Below are positions 1 through 5,092 of a DNA stretch of 5,092 bases, piece by piece (within the stretch, counting starts at the first letter, position 1; every line of letters begins with the position of its first letter). The notes below the pieces were generated by a model. The model had not been told where the DNA came from and made no database searches. It saw nothing but the letters and a program-made list of their open reading frames with translations. The DNA is taken from assembly GCA_002685115.1 (NCBI GenBank), contig NYWQ01000007.1:5473-10564 (forward strand), in the 5' to 3' direction. This DNA is from Flavobacteriales bacterium (lineage in GTDB: Bacteria > Bacteroidota > Bacteroidia > Flavobacteriales > UBA7430). A program made the translations under genes and the position numbers.

Positions 1-1004
1 CCATTGTCTTGATCTTCATAATTATTAAAAACTTTACGCTCCAAATGGGTCATTTCATTATCAAAATTGACCTCACCCTTCATTAGTTTTTTTGTCAGTT
101 TTTTTAGTTCTCCAATGTCTTTCTTCATGTCAAAAAGAACTTTGTATAATATTTCTCTTTCTGTAAAGTCATTTTCTCCACCTTTTACATCATCATACAA
201 TACCGGAAGTGTCTTTAAATTGTTTTCTGGTAAATAGATTTTTAAGCTAGAAGCTTCCAATAATCGACTTTCTTCAACAACCGAGACTTGTTCGGTTACA
301 TTTCTTAATTGTCTAATATTACCTGGCCAATGGTAAGTGTTTATCAGTTCAATTGCATCTTCTGTTAATCGAACGGAAGGCATGTGGTATTTTTCGGCAA
401 AATCCATTGCAAATTTTCTAAAAATAAGATGGATGTCATTTTTACGAGCTCTTAAAGGCGGCAAGTTAACTTGAACTGTATTTAGTCTATAGAACAAATC
501 TTCTCTAAACTTATTTTTTTGAATCGCTTCTTGCAAATTTACATTCGTAGCTGCTACAATTCTAACATCTGTTTTTTGTGTTTTGGAGGAGCCTACTTTT
601 ATAAACTCTCCAGTTTCTAATACACGCAGGAGTCTAACTTGAGTTGAAAGGGGTAATTCACCTACTTCATCTAAAAAAATAGTGCCACCATCGGCCACTT
701 CAAAGTACCCTTTTCGATTTGTTGAGGCTCCTGTAAAAGAACCTTTTTCATGTCCAAATAATTCGCTATCAATCGTTCCTTCTGGAATTGCACCACAATT
801 TACGGCTATATAAGAAGCATGTTTTCGAGCAGAAAGTTGATGTATTATTTTGGGAATTACTTCTTTTCCTGTTCCACTTTCTCCAGACACCATTACAGAG
901 ATGTCTGTAGGGGCTACACGCATTGCTTTGGCAATGGAGCGTTCAAGATCAGGTGCTGAACCTATAATCCCAAATCTTTGTTTGATGTCTTGAATTGTTG
1001 GCAT
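1..1004 (-). CDS. Sigma-54-dependent transcriptional activator, AAA+ domain (3' end outside window)
   Basis: This gene encodes a bacterial enhancer-binding protein that uses ATP hydrolysis to open promoters held by RNA polymerase with sigma-54 (RpoN). The frame is open for 334 codons from ATG at 1004 and leaves the window without a stop. Visible AAA+ motifs are Walker A GESGTGKE (residues 41-48), the sigma-54 contact loop as GSFTGA (88-93, usual form GAFTGA), Walker B GGTIFLDE (106-113), sensor I in VRIVAATN (147-154), the arginine-finger region FREDLFYRLN (166-175) and sensor II WPGNIRQLRN (226-235). Only about 15 residues precede the domain, so there is no receiver, GAF or PAS sensor domain. 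After residue 255 comes a charged linker with a lysine-rich, probably helical stretch. A C-terminal Fis-type DNA-binding helix-turn-helix is expected from the family but would lie beyond the left edge. The start is 10 bp after the miaB stop, which suggests cotranscription. The regulon cannot be told from the sequence. The family call is very secure. Confidence 0.95.
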   Translation of the reverse strand, partial: MPTIQDIKQRFGIIGSAPDLERSIAKAMRVAPTDISVMVSGESGTGKEVIPKIIHQLSARKHASYIAVNCGAIPEGTIDSELFGHEKGSFTGASTNRKGYFEVADGGTIFLDEVGELPLSTQVRLLRVLETGEFIKVGSSKTQKTDVRIVAATNVNLQEAIQKNKFREDLFYRLNTVQVNLPPLRARKNDIHLIFRKFAMDFAEKYHMPSVRLTEDAIELINTYHWPGNIRQLRNVTEQVSVVEESRLLEASSLKIYLPENNLKTLPVLYDDVKGGENDFTEREILYKVLFDMKKDIGELKKLTKKLMKGEVNFDNEMTHLERKVFNNYEDQDN

Positions 1005-1014
1005 TTTAGTTTGT

Positions 1015-2460
1015 TTAAATACTTTCTCCAATTAATGTGGCTGAACTACAATCTGTAATTTTAACCATTACATAATCACCTGGTTTATGGTTTTTCTTTG
1101 GAAATACGGCAACCGAGTTGTGCGTTGTTCTTCCAAATAAATGTGCATCAGATTTCTTAGATAAGCCTTCTACTAAAACTTTAAATGTTTTCCCTACCCG
1201 AGCTTGGTTGTATTCCATCGAGTGCTGTCTCTGTTTTGTGATTATTTCGGTAAGTCTTCTAGATTTCACTTCTTCAGGTACATCATCCTCAAACATACGA
1301 GCAGCTTTTGTATTAGGCCTTTCAGAATACTTGAACATAAACCCGTAGTCGAATTTAACATAATCCATTAGGCTTAATGTTTCCTGATGGTCTTCTTCTG
1401 TTTCAGAACAAAAACTAGAAATAATATCTTGAGATATGGCACAGTCAGGAATAATTCTTTTAATGGAGTCAATACGTTCCATATACCATTCTCTTGTGTA
1501 ACCTCTGTTCATCATCTCTAAAATCCTAGAGCTTCCTGATTGAACTGGTAGATGAATGTAGTCACAAATGTTTTCATGTTTGGCCATAGTCTCCAAAACC
1601 TGATTTGTCATGTCTTGAGGATGAGAGGTGGAAAAGCGAATACGTATTTCTGGACTTACTTGGGCTACTTTATCTAAAAGTTGTGCAAAGTTAACTGAGC
1701 CTGCTTTTTGAATCTCAGATAACTTTTTGAAATCTATTTTTGCACCACCACCGTACCATAAATAAGAATCCACATTTTGTCCAAGTAATGTTATTTCTTT
1801 AAATCCTTTTTCATTCAGTTCTTGAACTTCTTTTAGAATACTATCTGTGTCTCTACTTCTTTCTCTACCTCGAGTAAAAGGAACAACACAAAACGTACAC
1901 ATATTATCGCAACCACGCATGATGGAAACAAAAGCTGTAATTCCATTACTATTTAATCTTACAGGGCTAATGTCGGCGTATGTCTCCTCTTTAGATAGTT
2001 GAACGTTAACTGCTTTTTGACCGTGGTCAACAGTACTTATTAAGTTAGGAAGATCTCTGTAAGCATCTGGTCCTACAACAATGTCTACTAGCTTTTCTTC
2101 TTCTAAAAATTTAGATTTTAAGCGCTCTGCCATGCAACCTAAAACTCCAATGGTCATGTCTTTCTTCTTCTCTTTGAGTTTTTGAAAGGTTCTAAGGCGT
2201 TTTCGAACGGTTTGTTCTGCTTTTTCTCTGATCGAACAAGTATTTACAAAAATAACATCTGCCGCCTCTATGTCTTTTGTAGTTTCAAAGCCACTATCTA
2301 CTAAAATTGAAGCAACAATTTCGCTGTCCGAAAAATTCATTTGACAGCCATAGCTTTCAATGTAAAGTTTTCTGTCTCCCGACTTTACTTTATCAATAAC
2401 AAGAGCTTCTCCTTGCTTACCTTCATCAATTATTTTATCACCTGTATGGTACTGTTCCAT
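1015..2460 (-). CDS. miaB: tRNA-2-methylthio-N6-dimethylallyladenosine synthase MiaB
   Basis: MiaB is a cytosolic radical-SAM methylthiotransferase. It converts i6A at position 37 of tRNAs reading UNN codons into ms2i6A, which steadies codon pairing. With the ATG at 2460 the protein is 481 residues. The N-terminal methylthiotransferase domain has the three cluster cysteines C39 (in ESYGCQMN), C75 (in NTCSIRE) and C109 (in GVLGCMAER). The radical-SAM motif CDNMCTFC gives C184, C188 and C191. A TRAM RNA-binding domain fills roughly 421-481. Residues about 234-258 form an insertion around a GGG turn that I associate with Bacteroidota MiaB. A longer frame of 498 residues would begin at a TTG at 2511. 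That codon lies inside a palindrome and on the proposed -33 element, and the extra 17 residues look unlike the family, so I prefer 2460. An oddity is [12 protein letters not shown] (343-354), where the wider family usually has a glycine-containing STDIIxGFPGET form. The sigma-54 activator gene follows 10 bp downstream. Confidence 0.97.
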   Translation of the reverse strand: MEQYHTGDKIIDEGKQGEALVIDKVKSGDRKLYIESYGCQMNFSDSEIVASILVDSGFETTKDIEAADVIFVNTCSIREKAEQTVRKRLRTFQKLKEKKKDMTIGVLGCMAERLKSKFLEEEKLVDIVVGPDAYRDLPNLISTVDHGQKAVNVQLSKEETYADISPVRLNSNGITAFVSIMRGCDNMCTFCVVPFTRGRERSRDTDSILKEVQELNEKGFKEITLLGQNVDSYLWYGGGAKIDFKKLSEIQKAGSVNFAQLLDKVAQVSPEIRIRFSTSHPQDMTNQVLETMAKHENICDYIHLPVQSGSSRILEMMNRGYTREWYMERIDSIKRIIPDCAISQDIISSFCSETEEDHQETLSLMDYVKFDYGFMFKYSERPNTKAARMFEDDVPEEVKSRRLTEIITKQRQHSMEYNQARVGKTFKVLVEGLSKKSDAHLFGRTTHNSVAVFPKKNHKPGDYVMVKITDCSSATLIGESI

Positions 2461-2481
2461 TTTTGTCTCTGTTTTCTGGTG

Positions 2482-2512
2482 TAAATTTACAAAATGATAT
2501 GGTTCTGACAAA
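2482..2512 (-). promoter_or_regulatory. Candidate Bacteroidota-type promoter of miaB
   Basis: Read on the minus strand, TTTG (2512-2509) is followed after exactly 19 bp by TAAATTTA (2489-2482). This fits the Bacteroidota primary promoter form TTTG-N19-21-TAnnTTTG except for the last base (A for G). The RNA would start near 2475, leaving a leader of about 15 nt that is rich in A and has no Shine-Dalgarno sequence, as is common in this phylum. The fit supports translation from 2460 rather than from the TTG at 2511. This is inferred from sequence form only. Confidence 0.5.
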
Positions 2513-2521
2513 TTGTCAGAA
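2503..2521. promoter_or_regulatory. 19-bp palindrome, probable operator over the miaB promoter
   Basis: TTCTGACAAATTGTCAGAA has perfect 9-bp arms (TTCTGACAA and TTGTCAGAA) around a single central A at 2512. The symmetry stops at both outer ends. The centre falls on the proposed -33 element of miaB, about 37 bp before the estimated RNA start. That position suits either a repressor blocking polymerase or an activator touching it. It is not followed by a T-run in an end-of-gene position, so it is not a terminator. The protein that binds it is unknown. Confidence 0.65.
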
Positions 2522-2705
2522 GTACAAGTGGGAGGTTTTATTTTTTTTTAAAAATTTTTGTTTCAAATTTTAAGAGTGATCTATCTTAGTTATAATAGGA
2601 GTTTCACAGTTTATGACGTAGTAAAATTCTTGTTTTAAAACATAGGTATAGTACAATTTATGTATTTAATAGGAATACTATTAGGAAGAATAAATAAACT
2701 TATCC
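2522..2705. other. Divergent miaB-topA intergenic region with small inverted repeats
   Basis: No open frame with coding character is visible here on either strand. Besides the A/T tract, the stretch contains the perfect 12-bp palindrome TGTTTTAAAACA (2631-2642) and an inverted repeat with 6-bp arms, TAATAG-GAATA-CTATTA (2667-2683). Both are short and AT-rich and could occur by chance. The stretch most likely serves only as the shared upstream region of the two divergent genes. Confidence 0.5.
2536..2559. other. A/T tract upstream of the miaB promoter
   Basis: This is a run of only A and T: TTTTA, then nine T, five A and five T. It sits about 25-50 bp upstream of the proposed miaB -33 element. 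Phased A/T runs of this kind can bend DNA or act as an UP-like element for polymerase. Here that role is inferred from position only, and such tracts also arise by base composition. Confidence 0.35.
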
Positions 2706-2709
2706 TAAT
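2680..2709. repeat. Inverted repeat overlapping the topA -7 element
   Basis: ATTAGGA (2680-2686) and TCCTAAT (2703-2709) are perfect 7-bp inverted arms 16 bp apart. The right arm covers the first four bases of the proposed -7 element and the left arm covers the weak -33 region, so a dimeric protein bound here could control topA. The arms are short and the surroundings AT-rich, so chance is a real alternative. Confidence 0.3.
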
Positions 2710-2713
2710 TTTG
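2706..2713 (+). promoter_or_regulatory. Candidate -7 element of the topA promoter
   Basis: TAATTTTG matches the Bacteroidota -7 consensus TAnnTTTG at every fixed base. The expected -33 TTTG is poorly kept: the nearest candidate is TTAG at 2681-2684, 21 bp upstream. RNA would start near 2720, giving a leader of about 14 nt before the ATG at 2734, similar to the arrangement proposed for miaB. The leader has no Shine-Dalgarno sequence. Confidence 0.5.
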
Positions 2714-2733
2714 TAGAAATTCATGAAATTGAT

Positions 2734-5092
2734 ATGGCAAAGAATTTAGTTATAGTAGAGTCGCCTGCAAAGGCTAAAACAATTGAAGGTTTTTTAGGTA
2801 AAGAATTTAAGGTTTTATCTAGTTTCGGTCATATTCGAGATTTATCTCATAAGGATATGGGTGTTGATATACCTGGAGGTTTTATACCCAATTATGAGGT
2901 TTCTACTGATAAAAAAGAAGTTGTTAAGCAATTAAAAAAAGAAACCAAAGCTGCAGAAATTGTATGGTTGGCAACTGATGAGGATCGTGAAGGAGAAGCT
3001 ATAGCTTGGCATTTGGCCGAAACTCTAAATTTAAAGAACAAGGAAACCAAACGTATAGTTTTTCATGAAATTACGGAGTCTGCCATAACAAATGCAGTGC
3101 AGAGCCCTAGAGAAATAGATTACAATTTGGTAAATGCTCAGCAGGCGCGTCGTGTTTTAGATAGATTGGTGGGTTTTGAACTCTCACCTGTATTGTGGAG
3201 AAAGGTTAAACAAGGTTTATCAGCTGGTAGAGTTCAGTCTGTAGCTGTGAGACTTTTGGTTGAGCGAGAACGTGAAATAACAGGATTTGATTCTAATGTT
3301 TACTATAAAATTGTTGCTCATTTTACCAACAAAGAAGGCAAAGGATTTAGAGCAGAAGTTTCGTCTCGCCTAGATAGTCTGGAGGAAGCCCAAGCATTTT
3401 TACAAAAATGTGTTGATGCTCAATTTAGCGTTGCCAACTTAGAAAAGAAACCTGCTACTAAAAAACCAGCGGCGCCATTTACAACTTCAACATTGCAACA
3501 AGAAGCTGCCAGAAAACTAGGTTTTTCTGTTACTCAAACCATGACGGTTGCGCAACGATTGTATGAGGCTGGTAAGATTACTTACATGAGAACCGACTCT
3601 GTAAACTTATCTAATGATGCCAGAACATCGATAAAAGAAGAAATTACCAAGCAATACGGCGCTGAGTATTCGCAGCCACGTAAATTTGCAACAAAAGCAA
3701 AAGGTGCTCAAGAAGCTCACGAAGCCATTCGTCCTACTTACATACATGACAAGAATGTGAGTGATGATAATGGACAACAACGTCTTTATGATCTCATTTG
3801 GAAACGAGCCATCGCCTCTCAAATGACCAATGCTCAATTAGAACGTACAACTGTAGTTATTGACAATTCGAATCACGAAAAGAATTTTGTAGCCAAAGGT
3901 GAAGTTATTGTTTTTGATGGTTTTCTTAAGGTTTATCTCGAAGGAAATGATGATGAAGGCGAAGAGGAACAAGAAGGAATGCTCCCGAAATTACATGTTG
4001 GTGAAAATGTAGCCTACAAATCAATAAGTTCTAGAGAACGATTCACTAAAGCGCCGGCACGATTTACCGAGGCGAGTTTGGTAAAGAAGTTAGAAGAATT
4101 AGGCATAGGTCGTCCTTCAACATATGCACCTACAATTACTACAGTGCAAAGAAGAGGTTATGTTGAGAAGGGTGAAGATGAAGGTACACTTCGTTCTTAT
4201 CATTTTGTTGAATTATCGAATTCAATTATTGAGACCAAATTACTACAAGAAAAAGCGGGTTCAAAGAAGGGTAAATTATGTCCTACTGATATCGGTATGG
4301 TTGTAAACGATTTTTTAGTTTCTAACTTTGATGCCATTTTAGATTATCATTTTACCGCAAATGTGGAAGAGGAGTTTGATGAGATTGCAACCGGAAACAA
4401 GGAGTGGAATAAAATGTTGCTCGATTTTTATGGAGATTTTCATACAAAAGTAGAGGATGTAAAGGAAAACGCGGATCGTGCAGTGGGTGAGAGATTACTT
4501 GGCGTAGATCCAACTACAGGTATAAATATTTATGTGCGAATAGGCCGCTACGGCCCAATGGCTCAATTAGGCGAAGGCTCGGAGGATGAAAAGCCCAAGT
4601 TTGCCAGTTTACTAAAAGGGCAGTCTATAGAATCTATTACCTTAAATGAAGCCATTGACTTATTCAAACTTCCGCGCCAAGTGGGGCAATTTGAAGATAA
4701 AGTTGTGACTGTTGCCATTGGTAGATTTGGCCCATACGTGCGTCATGATAGTAAGTTTGTGTCTCTGGGTGAGTATGATCCAATGACTATTGAGTTGGAG
4801 GCTTGTATAGAGCTAATTCAGGCTAAAAGAAAATCGGATGCAGAAAAACACATCAATACCTTTGATGAGGAAGAGCCAACGATACAAGTCTTACACGGAC
4901 GATGGGGGCCTTACATAAAAGTAGAGAAAACCAATTATAAAATACCTAAAGATACTGAAGCCCAGCTTTTAGATCGTGCACAATGTTTGGTTATAATGGA
5001 AAACCAACCAAAGAAAAAAGGTAAAGCAAAAGCCAAGGCCACAGCTAAACCTAAAGCTAAACCCAAAGCAAAAGCAAAGCCAAAAGCAAAAG
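2734..5092 (+). CDS. topA: DNA topoisomerase I, type IA (3' end outside window)
   Basis: TopA relaxes negative supercoils by cutting one strand through a 5'-phosphotyrosine link and passing the other strand. The frame is open for 786 codons from ATG at 2734 and leaves the window uninterrupted. The start MAKNLVIVESPAKAKTIE fits the family and carries the catalytic E9 and K13. The TOPRIM acidic triad is D82, D84 and E86. The active-site tyrosine is Y284 in ITYMRTDS, with R286 beside it. Other family blocks are SAGRVQS (163-169), PFTTSTLQQEA (248-258), QEAHEAIRPT (326-335), the stretch around GIGRPSTYAPTI (457-468) and PTDIGMVV (517-524). There are no CxxC pairs, so zinc ribbons like those of E. 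coli TopA are absent. Instead three C-terminal repeats carry GRYGPM (604), GRFGPY (663) and GRWGPY (722). From about residue 760 the chain becomes a Lys/Ala/Pro tail that continues past the edge. It is transcribed divergently from miaB. Identification is certain. Confidence 0.98.
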   Translation, partial: MAKNLVIVESPAKAKTIEGFLGKEFKVLSSFGHIRDLSHKDMGVDIPGGFIPNYEVSTDKKEVVKQLKKETKAAEIVWLATDEDREGEAIAWHLAETLNLKNKETKRIVFHEITESAITNAVQSPREIDYNLVNAQQARRVLDRLVGFELSPVLWRKVKQGLSAGRVQSVAVRLLVEREREITGFDSNVYYKIVAHFTNKEGKGFRAEVSSRLDSLEEAQAFLQKCVDAQFSVANLEKKPATKKPAAPFTTSTLQQEAARKLGFSVTQTMTVAQRLYEAGKITYMRTDSVNLSNDARTSIKEEITKQYGAEYSQPRKFATKAKGAQEAHEAIRPTYIHDKNVSDDNGQQRLYDLIWKRAIASQMTNAQLERTTVVIDNSNHEKNFVAKGEVIVFDGFLKVYLEGNDDEGEEEQEGMLPKLHVGENVAYKSISSRERFTKAPARFTEASLVKKLEELGIGRPSTYAPTITTVQRRGYVEKGEDEGTLRSYHFVELSNSIIETKLLQEKAGSKKGKLCPTDIGMVVNDFLVSNFDAILDYHFTANVEEEFDEIATGNKEWNKMLLDFYGDFHTKVEDVKENADRAVGERLLGVDPTTGINIYVRIGRYGPMAQLGEGSEDEKPKFASLLKGQSIESITLNEAIDLFKLPRQVGQFEDKVVTVAIGRFGPYVRHDSKFVSLGEYDPMTIELEACIELIQAKRKSDAEKHINTFDEEEPTIQVLHGRWGPYIKVEKTNYKIPKDTEAQLLDRAQCLVIMENQPKKKGKAKAKATAKPKAKPKAKAKPKAK
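4543..4920 (+). repeat. Three TopA C-terminal GRxGPY repeats with 59-residue period
   Basis: Within topA, the glycine that opens each GR[Y/F/W]GP[M/Y] motif is at residue 604, 663 and 722, so the spacing is exactly 59 residues twice. This matches the topoisomerase C-terminal repeat type found in zinc-free bacterial TopA proteins, which help bind single-stranded DNA. The nucleotide sequences have diverged, so the repetition is at the protein level and old, not a recent tandem duplication. Confidence 0.85.
5011..5092 (+). repeat. Lys/Ala/Pro-rich low-complexity tail of TopA
   Basis: Residues 760-786 are almost only K, A and P, with KPKAK and KAKAK units, and resemble the tails of histone H1-like bacterial proteins. 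Such a basic, disordered tail would be expected to bind DNA backbone without sequence preference. Lysine-rich tails on mycobacterial TopA are a known parallel. The DNA itself is a loose repeat of GCAAAA/CCTAAA-like codons, which may vary in length between strains. The end lies outside the window. Confidence 0.8.

Noticed and set aside
1118..1348. 76-codon plus-strand open frame
   Set aside because: It lies wholly antisense inside the C-terminal part of miaB, has no family resemblance and no upstream signal, and is explained as a shadow of the real gene.
2503..2521. The palindrome as a rho-independent terminator
   Set aside because: It lies upstream of both divergent genes, not after any stop codon in the window. 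Its 1-nt loop is too small, and no T-run directly follows either arm.
2591..2596. TATAAT, an E. coli-like -10 box
   Set aside because: No TTGACA-like sequence lies 16-18 bp upstream, Bacteroidota sigma factors use a different form, and AT-rich DNA yields TATAAT easily.
2723..2749. Eight-codon open frame (MKLIWQRI) overlapping the topA start
   Set aside because: It could act as a leader peptide, but it would begin only a few bases after the estimated RNA start, has no ribosome signal, and such tiny frames are expected by chance.
3607..3837. 76-codon minus-strand open frame
   Set aside because: It is antisense within the conserved core of topA, and its hydrophobic, cysteine-rich translation is typical of a shadow frame.
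4124..4306. 60-codon plus-strand open frame
   Set aside because: It overlaps topA in another frame across strongly conserved residues (from GIGRPSTYAPTI onward), with no independent coding evidence.

Overview
The window is AT-rich bacterial DNA and most likely comes from the Bacteroidota, probably a flavobacterium or close relative. Three signs point there. The MiaB protein carries an insertion that I associate with this phylum. A sigma-54 activator made of little more than an AAA+ domain follows miaB directly. None of the gene starts has a Shine-Dalgarno sequence, and the upstream regions instead contain candidates for the Bacteroidota promoter form (TTTG, about 19-21 bp, TAnnTTTG). The exact taxon cannot be fixed from the sequence alone.

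There are two divergent units. On the minus strand, miaB (start at 2460, stop at 1015) is followed after only 10 bp by a gene for a sigma-54-dependent activator (start at 1004). That gene runs off the left edge of the window. The spacing suggests one transcript. On the plus strand, topA (DNA topoisomerase I) starts at 2734 and runs off the right edge, inside a lysine/alanine/proline-rich tail. Both edge genes are open, uninterrupted frames with intact catalytic motifs, so they are partial only because the window cuts them.

The 273 bp between miaB and topA (2461-2733) encode no convincing protein. They hold a candidate promoter for each gene, a long A/T tract and several inverted repeats. The most striking element is a 19-bp palindrome with perfect 9-bp arms (2503-2521). 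It lies over the proposed -33 element of miaB and so looks like an operator for the miaB/activator unit. It also overlaps a TTG codon from which a longer miaB frame could be read, which argues for the ATG at 2460 as the true start.

Functionally the window is mostly housekeeping: a tRNA-modifying enzyme (MiaB, ms2i6A37), a transcription activator of unknown regulon, and the enzyme that relaxes negative supercoils. I see no mobile element, CRISPR array, tRNA, rRNA or clear new multi-gene system. The points worth following up are regulatory (the palindrome and the sensor-less sigma-54 activator) and protein-level (the zinc-free, 59-residue-periodic C-terminus and basic tail of TopA, and an altered motif in MiaB).
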